From Benincasa hispida (taxonomy: Eukaryota > Streptophyta > Magnoliopsida > Cucurbitales > Cucurbitaceae), in the NCBI RefSeq assembly GCF_009727055.1, contig NC_052354.1, forward strand, positions 55,867,373 to 55,931,372: a stretch of DNA of 64,000 bases, given 5' to 3'. Made by a program: the position numbers and the translations under genes. The notes beneath the pieces were generated by a model. The model saw only the letters and a list, made by a program, of their open reading frames with translations, did not search any database and was not told where the DNA came from. Shown here one piece after another: positions 21,833-35,228 of this stretch. Within the stretch, counting starts at the first letter, position 1, and every line of letters starts with the position of its first letter.

Positions 21833-24800
21833 TATGAGTCTTTTTCCTGCAAAAACGGTACACTACATGGTCATAAGTTTATTAATTGTCCTACAAATGA
21901 GTGCAGGTATTGTCACAAACGTGGTCATATTTTGGACAATTGTTCTACTTGACCACCTCGACTGTTGGATAGACCTGCCAAAAATATTGTTGTTTCCTCC
22001 CCTCATGATCCTTCTCCTCTTAGGTTTCCAATCAATAACGTTCTAGATTTATTAGAAAAGGTAATTTTCTCAAATTACTCTACCCTCGCGGTAAATCAGG
22101 TAATTCTTAGCTTCTTGATTCTACTTATTGTAATCATATGACCTTTGATATTTCACTTATGTCTTCCCCCATTCCCGCTCCATCTCGGCCCTCCATTTAT
22201 GTTGTTGAAGAAAATTGCATGTTTATTTTTCTCCTACTGGCTTTCAAGGTTCAGGATCCATAAACGGGCCAGATAGTTGGTACGAGATACAGGGTAGGAC
22301 GATTGTTTGAACTCACTTTTCTTCAACTTCCTGTTTCTCACTCTATCTCGGCATCTTTCACTGACTCTGCTATATATCAATGGCACCTTCTTCTTGGCCA
22401 TGCTTCCTCAAAAAAACTTCACAAGTTAGTTTCTATTGGCAATTTAAACAATGTTTCATAATTTGATCCATTTGATTGTTTAAATTGTAAACTTGTGAAA
22501 CAACCGCTATATCTTTTCCCATTCATCATCTTCTTGTGATGTACCTTTTGGTTTAATTCATTATGATATTTGGGGTCTTACTCCCATTATCATTGTCAAG
22601 GGCTATCAATATTTTGTCTTATTCATTAATGATTATTCTCGTTTTACTTGAATATATTTCTTAAAAAGTCGTTATGCATTATCTCAAGTCTACATTGATT
22701 TTGCTCATATGATTCAAACACAATTCTCTCGAACCATCGAGTCCTTCATACAGATAATGCAACGAAATACAAGGACTCAATTCTCCTTTCTTTTTCAGCC
22801 AACAAGGCACTCTTATTCAATGCTCATGCCCTCACACCTCTCAACAAAATGGTCGAACAGAGCATAAACATCGCCATATTTTAGATTTTGTTCATGCCTA
22901 ACTTCTCAACTTCTCTCTGCTACTTGCCCTAAGAAGTTTTGGGGTGAAGTTGCTCTCACTTCTATTTACGTCATCAATCACCTTCCTTCCTCTGTCCTCT
23001 TTTAAACGTCTCTACAGTACTCCTCCCTCATACTCTCATCTTAAAGTTTTTTGTTGTACTTGTTTTGTTCTTCTATAACCCCATGAGTATACCAAACTTG
23101 AACTTTATGTCTATTTATGTTGTTTTCTTGGCTATGGAACTGAACATAAAGGTTTCCGTTGTTGGGATCCTATCTCTAAATAATTGTGTATTTTCCGCCA
23201 TGTTACTTTTTGGGAGTATTGTATATTTTCTAGTCTTTTTTCTTTCCATACCACCTCTCTATCTAGTTCAGAATTTTTCTTTACTGATCCCTCCAATTCC
23301 CTTTTTCCTAAGCTTGACCCACCCACTCCCATCCTTGAACCTGAAACTGAACCCATATCCACTGTTGAACCTGATACCCCAACCTCTCTGTTTGCTCAAC
23401 CTACTCCTATCCCTGCTCGCCCGACATCAACATCTATCTTCATTGCTGAATCTGAATCTACATCAATCATTTCAGTTCGTCGCTCCACTCAAGTAAGTCA
23501 ACCTCCCCATCATCTCCAAGAATTTCATTGTTTTTTCACTATTCAATCTTTAGTCGAACCGTCATCTTATCATGAGGTCAGCATTAACCCTCTTTGGCAG
23601 CAAGCAATAGATGAGGAACTCCATACGTTAGAAAAGACTCATACTTGGGATTACGTTGATCTTCCTCCAGGAAAAATTCCAATTGTTGTAAGTGGATCTA
23701 TAAAATCAACACATATTCTGATGGCTCTATTGAACATTATAAAGTTTGGCTTGTTACCAAGGGCGATTATTAGAAATACTGCATTGATTATGAAGAGACA
23801 TTAGCTCTAGTTGCTCGAATGACATCTGTTCGCAACCTTTTAGTTATTGCAGCTATCAAACACTAGCCCCTTTTGCAGATGTATATTAAAAATGCATTTC
23901 TCAATGACACTATATCTGAAGAGGTGTATATGAAACCTCGACATGACATGTCTCCTCCATCTCAAAAAGTATGTCTTCTCCGATGAGCCTTACATGGTCT
24001 GAAGTAAGGCCATGAGCATAGTTTGCCACATTCAGTTCCATTATCACTCAACTTGGGTTTACTTATAATCTCTACGATACAACTCCTTTTACACGTCAGA
24101 CACCTCAAGATATTGTTCTTCTCCTCTTTTATGTTAATGATATGATAATTACAGGTGATGATCCTCAAGCTATATCTTACTTGCAAAGCTATCTAGGGAA
24201 AAACTTTGAGATGAAAGATTTGAGAACACTCAATTACTTCCTTGGTCTTAAGGTCTCATCCCACTCTAATGGTTACTACGTATCTCAAGCTAAATAAGCT
24301 TCTGATCTACTAGCTCAATCTAGCATTACTGACTTTGTCATAGCACCAACATCATTGGATTCGAATGTTCGTTTGACTCCATTTGATGGTGTTCATTTTG
24401 AAGATGCCACTCTTTATCGACAACTGGTTGACAGTCTCATTTACCTTATCATGACCCGTCCAGATATTGCATATGTTCATATTGTTAGCCAGTTCATGGC
24501 TGCTCCTAGGTCGATACATTTTACTATTTTTCTCCATACGATATGTCAAGGGCACTCTTGGCCATGGACTTCAATTTTCTTCCCAATCATCCTTAATATC
24601 ATCTGGCTACTCTGATATTGACTGGCTGGTGATCACACTGATCGACGTTCCACTACAGGTTACTGCTTTTACTAAGGTGATTCTTTCATCTCTTGGCGAA
24701 ATAAGAAACAAATTGTTGTTTCTCGTTCCAGCACATAATCCAAATATCAAGCTCTTACAGATACCACTTATGAGTTACTATGACTTCGCTGCCTTCTTGC

Positions 24801-25070
24801 TGTTATAGGTGTTCCTCAATATTCTACTAGTCTACAATAATTGTAATGTCATCCAGATCGCTCACAATGATGTATTTCATGAACGAATTAAATACATTGA
24901 AAATGGCTGTCACTTTGTTCGTCATCATCTCTTGGGCAATACTCTCCTCTTGTGATCCATTTCCACTGCAGAACAACTAGCAGGTATTTTTACAAAAGCT
25001 TTGTCCACCGGTCATTTTCTACGGTTGCTTCACAATCTCAAGTTGGTTTCTACTCTACCATCTTGAGTTT
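21833..25070 (+). pseudogene. Copia gag-pol pseudogene (second element)
   Basis: A readable but broken copia polyprotein: gag zinc knuckle CRYCHKRGHILDNC (21902-21943); GAG-preintegrase (YQWHLLLGHASSKKLHKL, about 22377-22430); integrase core pieces ([22 protein letters not shown], about 22560-22650); an integrase tail with the proline/serine-rich linker (ORF 23184-23804, including WQQAIDEELHTLEKTHTWD); reverse transcriptase YIKNAFLNDTISEEVYMKP (about 23883-23939) and the active-site box FYVNDMIITGDD (24127-24162), in which the first catalytic Asp of YVDD is Asn; LNYFLGLKV; RNase H end (TAEQLAGIFTKALSTGHFLR). Stops are numerous. Confidence 0.88.
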
Positions 25071-25079
25071 GAGAGAGGG

Positions 25080-25235
25080 TGTTGTCATATATTATTGCTG
25101 AAAATTAGGCAATTAAGATCTCCTCATTTTGTGCTTCCGTCTTTATATATTCCTTCTTTGTAATTTCTTTGTGGTATATGTACCTCTTGAATCCTCATTG
25201 TAAATTACACAAATTATATTCAATAATAAACAAAA
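25080..25235 (+). mobile_element. Short 3' LTR of the plus-strand copia
   Basis: A polypurine run GAGAGAGGG (25071-25079) is followed by TGTTGTCATATATTATTGCT, the expected PPT-LTR junction. The LTR would be short (about 155 bp) and end near CAATAATAAACA. No matching 5' LTR was found near 21830. Confidence 0.6.
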
Positions 25236-27085
25236 AATAAATAAATAACACTTACAATGATTTGCATCTCTCTTAACTACAATGGTTAAATTCTTAGCTA
25301 AATTCCAAAAATAAAAAGTTTTTAAAAGCTACTTTTTCTACTTTTTCAAATTTTTACTTGACTTTTTAAAACCGTTGGTAAAAAGTAGAAAAGAAAAGAA
25401 GAAATCTAGAGGTAGAAATAATGTTTATAGGTTTAATTTTCAAAAACAAAAACAAAAAACAACCAAAGGGGGTCTAAAAATTTAGTTTGGCTTTTGAAAA
25501 TACTCCTAAAAACACATAACAAAGTAAAGAAATCAATATATGAAAGTAATGTTGAAAGTAATATTTATAAGCCTAATATTCAAAAATAAAAAATATAAGA
25601 TGAAATGGTTCGCTGTTCATGAAAATGTATTAAAAAAAGTTCTTTCATGACAATGGCAAGAGAAAACAATTTTTTCAACCATTTGATCTAAATAATAACG
25701 ATAATATCTTAAGGCCAGCTCCAAATATAAAGAGATTTAAATTTGCTAGGAGTAAGAGGAGAACGAACGGTTGGCAACTATTTGGGAAACTGTGTATTTT
25801 TATTGGACCTATTCTTCATATAATACAGGTTAAATATCATTTTGGTACTATATTGGAAGGCCCGGAAATTTTAGTCTTATATTTTTAATGCATCTTAAAT
25901 TTAGTTTTTTAAAATTAATTTTTGTAATAATAATTTTTATGCAAAGAAATATAAAATGTGATTATGTAATCAAAATCTGGAATGAAAATACTAATAAATA
26001 AAGAAGTTTTTTTCTAAAATAATCAACGACAAATCAGTGGAAACTAAATTTAAGATTTTTTGAAAGTATAAATATTAAAATCAAACATTTCAAAGTACAT
26101 TGCAAAGATAAAACAAACTTCCAAAAAAATAGGGCAAAATGGTACTATAATCTATAATTTATATGTCATCAAAGAACCTGTTTTCTTAAAAAGTGTGAAT
26201 GGATGATCTTATAACTAGTTGATTTTTTATTTTTTTTTGAAAATAATGTTTGTTTTTTCTACCATAAAATTCACATTATTTAAGTCATCATTTGATTTTT
26301 AAGTTAAATTAAAAAAATATATTTAAAAGGGTTTTCTAAACTCTAACTTGCATTTTAAAAACTACTAAAAATTAGATAACAAAACCAAGTGCAAGTAACA
26401 TTTTCAAGCTTAATTTTTAAAAACCAAAAAAAAAAAAAAAAAACTAAAGTCACATTTGATCGTTTGTTTGTTTATTTATTTATTTATTTATTTTTGAAAT
26501 GTGTTCTTGTTTCCAAACCAAATTTTAAAATAATTTTCATCCTTCCATAATAAACAATGGAATTCTTAGAAAAATTCAGAAAACAAAAATAATTTTTTTT
26601 AAATTAGCTTTTTTAGTTTTTAAAACTTAGCTTATTATTTAAAACACTTCAAAAAAGTAAACTACATAATAATGAAACTCTAAGACACGAGTAATGTTCA
26701 TAAGATTAATTTTAAAAAAATTAAATAATTATCAAATGGAGCCTAAATAATTAGTTCCATTGATAATAGTTTTAGTTTTAGCTTTATATTTTAAATGTTT
26801 GTTTCCTTTCAATTTTTTAATTATGATTTTTAATTTTATTAACGAAACACTTGAATTTCTTGTCATATTCTAAGGAGGATACCAACTTGTTACACCCTCT
26901 CCTAGATTACCTTCTTAGTCTAAGAAGAGGTGTGAAGACAACAAACATCAACCCTCTTATGACACTCACTGCCCAACCTACTCCTATAACTTGTTTCCAT
27001 TGCACCTAATAGACAAATATTATACATACGTTCAACCAGATCCCCAACACACAACTCTGCTAACACAGATGCACACGCCATTTAT
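25236..27085. other. AT-rich spacer with repeats
   Basis: No gene. Contains relatives of the dispersed repeat of 590-1120 (25300-25560 and 26560-26740), a foldback element at 25830-26150, a (TTTA)n run at 26470-26495 and, at 26880-27085, a less AT-rich piece starting near TTGTTACACCCTCTCC that could be a scrap of an LTR. Confidence 0.6.
25830..26150. repeat. Foldback MITE-like element
   Basis: Left arm ATATCATTTTGGTACTATAT ... ATCTTAAATTTAGTTT is matched in inverse by the right arm (AAACTAAATTTAAGAT ... CAAACATTTCAAAGTACATT). Arms are about 100 bp, imperfect, and made of phrases of the TTTAGTCCCTATACTTTCAAA type shared with the elements at 48880, 52390 and 57213. Confidence 0.55.
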
Positions 27086-28936
27086 TGAAGGATGCGTGAA
27101 TACCCAAGTGAAAACGGATCAGATCCCAATTATTCTATTTTACAGAAATGTAAAAATTCAAAATACATAACCCATATGCATTCTAAAAATTATAGCATGC
27201 TATAAAGAATTTTGAAAAGAATTAAAGGGATATGAGTTACTTACGCTTGAAGACACAATTCTTCACATAATTCCTCTCCGAATACAATCTCAAAGAACTC
27301 TCCTTGGAAGTCGAACACGCCAAAAAAAATGCAAAAACCAACTCTAAACACCACCACAATGTAACCTTGGTATTCTCTGTAGGGTGGAGAATCCATGAGA
27401 GGGGTGGGCTTCATGTTAATTTTGGTAGAGGGAAAGGGAGAGTTTGAGAGGAAATTTTCAGAAAATTATCATATTGAGAGTGGAGTTATCGTTCTCTGTG
27501 TCAACCAAGGAGAAAAGATTATCCCCTAAAAAAACTCACTCCCATAATTAAAGATTGAGAGAAATAAATGGAGGGAGTTACATAACTCCTTCCCTTAATT
27601 AAATTCAAAATTTAAAACTAGTTTTTTTAAAAAAAATAATTTAATATATATTTATATAATAATTAATTTACTATATATAACATATATAAACTATACGTTA
27701 TATCTAATATAACATATAACAAATAGTTTATTGATATCATATATAATATAACATATATTTAATATTATCTCAAATAAAGCTTTATATTATTAATATATTA
27801 AATACATTATTATTAATTCATATATAATTAATTCTCTCAATTAATTTGAACAGTTCAAATTAATCCAAAATTAATTCGATTCTCAATTATCCCAATTGAC
27901 CTACCGAATGGACGTTATGGACCTATAGATTGAAACTCAAATGGTATTTGGTTAATTAATTAAACTCTTTAATTAAATTAACCAACTTTCATTAACTGAC
28001 GGTCACTCCGTTAAACATTGATAGTTACACTCTTCGCACTACAAATATATTTTTGTGTTCATTGGATATAACCGATCAACGGTGCATTGGCCCTTCACAA
28101 ATTGCTCCTAAGTACGGTTGGACCAAAACTACCGTTTTTCCATGTAGTCATATCTAACTTCTTAGGTATCATCGATCTCTCTAATGAACAATAAATCATA
28201 GTCCAACTATGATCAAATCCCTCTTGGGCTAAGAGAGGGCGTCACATTATTCAAGTCCCAGAATCAGCTTTTAGAGAGCAATTTCTCTACTTACTCTAAC
28301 TATAAAAAATGAGTGAATTCCTTCTTGTGAAGTTGCGTCCCCAATCCCCAATCAAACAAATCCCCAAAATGGAAGGCATATTGACTCGACGATACAGGCC
28401 ACTCTCACCTATGCAAATTAAAGGACCGCCTTCATAGACAAAAGTTCACAACTCACTTAGAATTCAAGTCAAGTCACCTATGGTCATCCCAGTGAAATGT
28501 AAGTCTCTTCTATCAACGATGGTATGTAGCGAGACTATTTATTTCGTGGTCTGGTCTTATACAAACTCTTTGTATAAAACACCTCTGTTCACATATTTCC
28601 ACATGAATGATCAAGATCAGATCATTTGTAGCACTTTACAACAATTGTAGCAACTACAAAACGGACCATGTTCGTTGTGTCACCAGAGTAAGGTACCCTG
28701 CCTTAACCACCTACTACAGACCACTTAGGTTATCTTTTAAACATGATCTACATGTATGTCTCCACATACATGTTTAAGTTATAAAAGAAAACCTTGGATC
28801 TTAGTTTATTGGTTTTGTGGGTTAATGTTAATAAATGTCAAATAAAATATCTCTTATTTTATTAGATAAATAAATTATTTGTACATTACAAATACAAACT
28901 ATTGGACCCACGAGATTTAGGGCATCAACCCCAACA
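27086..28936 (-). mobile_element. Copia 3' LTR, copy C
   Basis: Read on the minus strand it starts TGTTGGGGTTGATGCCCTAA at 28936 and ends GCATCCTTCA at 27086, 1851 bp. Landmarks agree with the other LTRs of the family (ATCAAACAAATCCCCAAAATG, ACAAACTCTTTGTATAAAAC, CCACATGAATGATCA, a GTATTCTCTG stretch). Unlike the others it still has the polypurine tract and the pol end next to it (28937-29199), which fixes its orientation and makes it the 3' LTR. Confidence 0.88.
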
Positions 28937-29199
28937 ATCTCCCACTTGTCCCAAAGCTAGTGAGGTGTACATCATAAAAGTCAAACTATTATAAAAGTAC
29001 ACAAAAATAAGAAACTAGGGCATACAATACGCGTCTAGTATAAAATCTCCCACTTGCCTAGACTAGATGTGGTTTGTCTCATAGACTCATACTCTTTAGG
29101 TGACCCTCAAACACCTTAACCGTGAGTACCTTTGTAAACGAATCAGCAATGTTGTACGTCGAAGCTATCTGCGTAACGATCATGTCCCCTCGATGCATA
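28937..29199 (-). pseudogene. Copia pol C-terminal tail and polypurine tract
   Basis: On the minus strand, from about 29199, the RNase H end reads RGDMIVTQIASTYNIADSFT and continues KVLTVKVFEGH, the usual tail of plant copia polyproteins (RGD...IADPFTK). It is followed by non-coding sequence and the tract AAGTGGGAGAT (28937-28947), immediately before the LTR. The rest of the element is missing and gypsy LTR sequence abuts at 29201. Confidence 0.85.
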
Positions 29200-29200
29200 A

Positions 29201-29382
29201 TGTTAAAGCATGCGTTTGAGAAATCACTTTATTTCACTTAAAACCCTACCTTTTAAAGAAAAGGGACTAGGCATTAACACATCAAGCTACTCATATTAAA
29301 GCATGCGTTTGAGAAATCACTAGATAAAACCATGATATGAACAAGTAAACACAATGTTCTTCAAATAACATGTGTTGAAAAA
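29201..29382 (-). mobile_element. Gypsy 3' LTR, distal part (split by the nested LTR)
   Basis: Begins TGTTAAAGCATGCG in plus orientation, so it ends ...CA on the coding strand as an LTR should. A ~26-bp word (TTAAAGCATGCGTTTGAGAA plus ATCACT) occurs twice, near 29203 and 29298. Continues beyond the nested element at 31621. The boundary is inferred from the termini only. Confidence 0.45.
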
Positions 29383-31620
29383 TGTAACGACCCGACCCTC
29401 TAGGACTTAAGTTAGGCCGTTACTAAAGACATGCATGCATGGAACTTAAAACGACACTCTTTTATGGTGAAATAAATGCTAAATAAATAAGGTAAGTGCA
29501 AAAGGCTTTCATTAAATTCAAATATTAAAAACAACAATAGGGTACCCATAAATCATAAATGATAATAAATAAGTCTAAAAACAATTCTTAATAGTAAGTT
29601 TCAGACATCAAAACTGAAAATTAAGAAAAACATGAAAAGAAATCTAAATCTCATGAGTGGAAGCATAAAACTAGTCCCAGTGGCTCGATCACGAATTCTG
29701 CTTGTCCATCGTCGATGCATCTCTACCCTTACCTGAAACAATAATATGAGAAAGAATGAGTATAAAATACTCAATAAGTAACCTCACTACTAAGGTCAGG
29801 TTAGGCATCTATGTCCTCTAGATGCCTATCTCTGGTGGAACATATAAACTATCCTAGTCCTCATGGGATACATACATACATGAAAAACTGAGTTATATTC
29901 TACTGTAGCTAAATATGCCCACTACCTCTGGTGAATCCCGAAAGAAACACAATCTGGTGAATCTCGAAGGAAACACAAACTGGTGAATCCCGAAGGAAAC
30001 ACAAACTGGTGGGCATTCTAACTAATCAGTAAGATCACTATCACAATCTCAACATGGTTCTATAACATACATATACATCTCATCATCATGATTCTACAAT
30101 ATATATATATAAATTTCTTTATCATAGCTTTATAACATATGTATGCATCTCATCCTCCTCAGATTCAACAGGATCTCCAATAAAAATAATATACTCAAAT
30201 CATACTAGTATTCAAACATCTCTATGCGTAACTAACATTTAAAACTCTCATATCAGCAAGGCATACATAAACATCAAACTATCAATATATCATCAGTAAA
30301 TCATATTTCTCAATTCCTAACTCCAGTCATTTCAAACCTCTGTCAATGAAGGCAGACATAAATATCATGTTAACTGATAATCCTCAATAAATCATAATTA
30401 TCATTTTCAGGCACTACGGCAGTTCCAGTAGTAAGATTACTTACCTCAACTTGGTAAAAAAACGCAAAACAAAATCTCCTTAGAACTTCTTTAGCACACT
30501 TGAATCAACCTAAAGTTGTGGTTTGGTCCAAGACAAATTCCAATACTCGATTTAATTAGCCAATCGATCTTCACCAATTTTCTGCAAAACAAAATGGTAT
30601 CTAGCTTGATGGTCAATGCCTCAAAACTTCTAAACTTTGAATATAAGTTTCAAACCAAAGAGAGGTTACTAATTTAACCCAAAATCAAATGGGTGAACTT
30701 CACCTCCCAAATTATAAGGAAAAATAAGTCTTACCCAAGGTTTTCCTCAAAATTCCAGCAAAGATCGGGGCAATGGCGGCCGATGGCGCGTCGACTTGTG
30801 GCTGCCATAGATAGGCAGCCTGTGTTGCTGTCGGATGGCATAAATTGTTTAGGCTAGCTGCTGGTAGTGAGAGGGTCTTGCATGAGGAGGTTTTGCGAGA
30901 GTGGGAGAGAAGGGGAATTTCTAGTTTACAGAATTTATTCGGCAGCGATTACGAACAAATCAAAGCTTCAAACAATGATCCAACCGTTCAAAATGAAACT
31001 CTATATGTCTCGAACAGACTGACTAAATTTGAGCACGATCCAACAGTTCAAACTCTGGCAATCGACAATTTTGTGGAAGTTGTCGCTGAAAAACCGAATT
31101 GCTTTCTCCCCAATTTTTAAGCTCTTTTCACTCTCATTTAATTTCGAAAAAAAATCTCAATCCTCTTTTTTTTTTTTCCAAATTTTGAAAAGATAAATAA
31201 AATATTTTATCACAATATCTCCAAAATCTCCAAAGATTCTATTAAATTTAGAAATCAATTAATTTTTCAAATTATCTTAATTTAAGTTTCAAAAACCAAA
31301 ATTAAAGGGCATAAGATCCATCAATTTGATACAAATTAAATCCTTCCAAATATTTAAATCAATTCAAAACCACATGAAATTAATTATCTCTTTTAATTTT
31401 TTTTTTTTTTTAAGGTTGGCCCTAAAATCCAAATCAAAGGGAAGCAAATTCAATATTTTCAAGATAATCAGTTCGAATATCTAATCAATTAAATTCAATT
31501 TAACCAATAAAAGTTTTTCAATTATTTCAATTTAACCCCAATTTTCCAAATGAAAGGGAAATTTAAACTCAATAATTTTAGATAATTAACTTAAATTTTC
31601 CTGAAATTCAGGATGTTACA
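29383..31620. mobile_element. Complete solo LTR, TGTAAC...GTTACA family
   Basis: 2238 bp with inverted ends TGTAAC (29383) and GTTACA (31620), flanked by a 5-bp AAAAA on each side (29378-29382 and 31621-31625). That agrees with a target duplication, though the duplication is low-complexity. The opening TGTAACGACCCGACCCTC is of the type seen in plant gypsy LTRs. It has no protein domains. The ORF at 30845-31120 (91 codons) matches nothing I know and is not called. Shares the GCAGTTCCAGTAGTAAGATT region with 5957-6939. Confidence 0.72.
29928..30010 (+). repeat. 26-bp tandem repeat, about 3 copies
   Basis: CTGGTGAATCCCGAAGGAAA followed by CACAAA; units start at 29928, 29954, 29980 and (partial) 30006, within the solo LTR. 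Confidence 0.9.
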
Positions 31621-33518
31621 AAAAACATCATAGAAACCATATGGCTTAAATCATGAAAATTAAGTTAAGGTACAATCCTTATTATAAAAAACCAGTCACT
31701 TGTCGTCTTGTGCCACTCTCCCAAGGGTTATAAGCTTCTTCTGCTTGCATTTGTCCTATGACATGAAGAAGCACCCTAGGTTAACATTATTGGCTCCCTT
31801 TTGAGCTTAACTCTAGTATTCAAGCATAGCATTACACTTAGAACTTCCTTACAACTCACCAACGTCTAGCCTATCATCAACATATCACCTACACTTAGTC
31901 ATTTGGCTTGCAACTTGGCTGGTTGGGTGCTAAACACACGTATATGGGCGTTCAAGTAGGCATTAGGACACGCTCACTCTACTTAGGCATTGGGCACGTG
32001 TTGGCGCTACACTTAGCACAACTCGGTTGATGGCATGCCTCCACCCACAGCCTCATGCCTTTCCTTACACACACACACACTAGCCAATGCTTGTGCATGC
32101 CCACGCATACCATCGCCAACACTTGCGCACGCTCATGTACACCTCCGCCTAGCCAGTTGTTTGTTTGTCCCTTGGTTGCAGCTGCCTGCTTATTCATCCA
32201 TCAAAATTCTAAATTCAACTTCCAGCCTTAATAATTTAAATTCCATACATTATCTCACAAATTTTCCTTCTAAGAACTTCTTCCTAATCATCTTAATTCT
32301 CTTACCTTAAAATTTGAGCCTCTAATTCCTCTTAGTGATCTCGATTCGTCTCATCTTTCCAACTTGCTCAAATGATCAAGAAACTTAGAACACTTGTTGG
32401 ATTCTTCAAATTTCAGTCCCAAATCGTGGGAATTTCTTCTTGACAGTCTAGGATTACCTTCAATACTGATTGAAGTTCAATTTGGCAATAGCTCCTCCCC
32501 TTTGGCACGTGAAAAATGAGCAAACTTTAGCTTTTCTTCACAACCTTCTATTTATACTAAGTTGTGCATGTTTAAGGGGTCTAAATTGGTGCCACCTAGG
32601 CCACTAACCTTTGATTAATGCTCCTAATGATGCCACTTAGCCCACTAACCAACTGATTAAGCTAAGTGCTTCATTTCTATTTCGACGTATAGGGCTAACG
32701 TCTATACTAATCCCTTTCTCAGCCAACACACACACATGGCCATCGCCCATCACCTTGCCTTAACGCCTTTCTTCACGCCTTGGTTGTTCATCCTAGCCAA
32801 AAATAACCTCCACTCAACAACGCTTAGCATCCTTCCAAGGCGATGTTGCTTGCCAACGCCAATGCCTAAGCCCTCAAGCAGCCATACTTTGTTGCTAACC
32901 TCTAATCCTCACAGCCAATGCACACCTTGCAGCTCACACCTTATGCCTCACCTCGACACCTCCTCAGCACACACTTGGGCTCTTAGCTGCATGTATATTG
33001 CCTCTCCTTGACCAAATTAAACTCTTTTCAGGCCAATGTGTGCCTCTTGCTAGCCACGGCCAATACCAACACTTGGTGCTCATTATAACCTCTAACATAG
33101 AGCTTTAATGCACTCTTCTTACTACACTTAGCCGATTCTCCCCTCTTGGGTTCCTAGACGTATGGCATAACATGACTCAAACTCATAAGCCTCCATTTCC
33201 TTCTAAGTGTTGAGACTTCCCATTTCACCTGAGAGCCTCAAGTCCCATACTTAGAGACTTTCCTTTACTCTTTGACCTAACTCCACACCTAGTTTCCTTT
33301 TACTTACATCTTCCAAGATTTCACTAAGTGTTGGTTGCTTCCTCAAACTACCTGAGAGCCTTCTTTCCCAGCATTTAGAGTATTTTTCTTTCTCTTAACA
33401 TCTCTACACATTCTCATAACTCACAACATATCGTGCAACTATGATAACAACAAACATAAACATGACATCAAATAGGCTTGAGCATAATTACTTAGGAAAA
33501 TAGGCTCTAGGATCTACA
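31621..33518 (-). mobile_element. Gypsy 3' LTR, proximal part
   Basis: Read on the minus strand it starts TGTAGATCCTAGAGCC at 33518, right after the purine-rich TATGGGGAAGGTAAAT (33519-33535), the expected PPT position downstream of pol. Together with 29201-29382 the LTR would be about 2.08 kb. It contains C-rich, CACAC-bearing sequence (32030-33010) and a diverged internal duplication (about 33205-33275 and 33333-33405, both TAAGTGTTG...CCTGAGAGCC). ORFs such as 32035-32310 and 32736-33011 are low-complexity readings, not genes. Confidence 0.55.
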
Positions 33519-33535
33519 ATTTACCTTCCCCATAA

Positions 33536-34440
33536 AAAAATTTCATCCTCAAAATTTGTCTCAAGCTCCATTATACAAACAAGTATAGGTATTTGCTTCT
33601 CATTTGCTCTTCAACCTCTTATGTAGCTTCCTCCATTCTGTGGTTCCTCCATAATATTTTCACTAATGGAATAGTTTTATTTCTCAACACTTGTTCCTTC
33701 TTATCTAAAATATGCACTAACTCCTCTTTATCGGACAAGTTTTTCTTCAACTGCACTGGTTGATCTTGCAAAATATGTGAAAGATCTGGTACATACTTCC
33801 TTAGCAAAGACACATGGAAAACATCATATATCCTAGATAATTCGGAAGGTAGGGCTAGTCTGTACACTATTGGGCCCACTCGTTCTACTATCTCATAGGG
33901 TCCTATATATCTTGGGCTCAACTTACCCTTCCTACCAAATTTAAGTATTCCTTTCCATGTAGATAGTCTGAGGAATACACGATCCCCAACTTCAAATTTT
34001 AACTCTCTTCTACATTTATCTGTATAACTCTTCTGACGGTCGGAAGCTATTTTCAGATTTTCTCTAATCAACTTCACATTTTCTGAGGCCGTTTGCACCA
34101 ACTCTGGACCCTATTAACTTCCTCTCACCAACCTCATTCCAGCAGACTGGAGTCCTACACTGTCTCCCGTACAGTGCCTCATATGGAGTCATCCAATGCT
34201 AGAATGATAACTATTATAATAAGCAAACTCAACTAATGGCAAATGCATATCCCAACTGTCTTTAAACTGCAACACACAAGCCCTCAACATGTCTTCCAAT
34301 GTCTAAATGGTTCGCTCTGATTGTTCATCTATCTGTGGACGAAATATAGTATTGAAATGCAACTTCATATCAAAAGCCTTCTATAAACTGGGCCAGCATT
34401 TCGAAGTAAACCTCGAATCTCGATCTGATACAATCAACAA
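33536..34440 (-). pseudogene. Ty3/gypsy pol 3' end (integrase C-terminus and chromodomain-like tail)
   Basis: The minus-strand ORF 33619-34101 carries the typical integrase C-terminal region: RQKSYTDKCRRELKFEVGDR, GKLSPRYIGPYEIVERVGPI, SRIYDVFHVSLLRKYVPD, then a chromodomain-like tail ending LWRNHRMEEAT, where a stop replaces the expected Trp of ATWE. Upstream (34100-34340), in broken frames, is the end of the integrase core ([20 protein letters not shown]). Reverse transcriptase and RNase H are absent; the element is cut at about 34440. Confidence 0.9.
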
Positions 34441-35228
34441 TGTAACTTAATTTTTTAAAATGTTAGTAGAAAGATGTATAACAAAATATAGAAACTCAGG
34501 AGTGAATATAGTATTTATAAGTCTAACTTTCAAAAATGAAAACCAAAATCAAATGATAATCAATCATAGCTTCAATTTTCATACTTTGCTTTTCTAAAGT
34601 GTTTTAAAAAAAAATAATAATAATAAGTAAAGCAAGAAGATGTAAGTACGTAAGTAGTTTCACAAAATGATTATCAAACGATATTTAAATAATAGCTCTA
34701 TTTGATAACAAATTTAGTTTTAACTTTCTATATTTTAGGTTTGTTTTATCACAGTTTATAAATTATGGTTTTCAACTTGTTAACAAAATATTAAAATTTC
34801 AAATCATATTCTAAAGACAAAAACAAATTTTAATTTTAAAAAAAAATAAAAACATAACTTGATTTTTGAAAATTTTAGTAAAAAGAATTGATAATATAGA
34901 TAATATAGAAATTTAGTAGTGAAAATAGTGTTTATAAGCTAAATTTTTAAAATAAAAATAATTTTTTTTATTATTATTAAAGTTTGGTCCCTTGAAAGTA
35001 TTTCTATATATATATATAAGAAAGATAATAAATAAAGCAAGAAGATGCAAGAATGTAAGTAGTGTTTCACGAAACAAAATGATAATGAGACAAAATTTGA
35101 CAAAGAAGAAAAAACGAACCTGGGAAATTTAACAGCCGAAACCTTGTCCTGTCCTTGACTGTTTCAACCGTCATCGAACCACACGAATCATACGAGAAAG
35201 CCTCACTGTCGGGGAAACCAAAAATACA
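34441..35228. other. AT-rich spacer upstream of GNL2
   Basis: Low-complexity AT sequence with two relatives of the dispersed repeat phrase (ATAGTATTTATAAGTCTAAC near 34509; ATAGTGTTTATAAGCTAAAT near 34925) and a TATATATATATA run near 35006-35019. From about 35115 the sequence becomes less AT-rich and is probably the GNL2 promoter. No gene seen. Confidence 0.6.

Noticed and set aside
23132..23362. Minus-strand ORF in copia pol
   Set aside because: Shadow of the copia proline/serine-rich linker.
29928..30010. 26-bp repeats as a CRISPR-like array
   Set aside because: No spacers; short tandem repeat within a solo LTR.
30845..31120. 91-codon ORF in the solo LTR
   Set aside because: No recognisable domain; solo LTRs rarely code, and it has no promoter or splice context that I can support.
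32035..32310. His/Cys-rich 91-codon ORF
   Set aside because: C-rich low-complexity reading inside a gypsy LTR; no metal-binding pattern with regular spacing.
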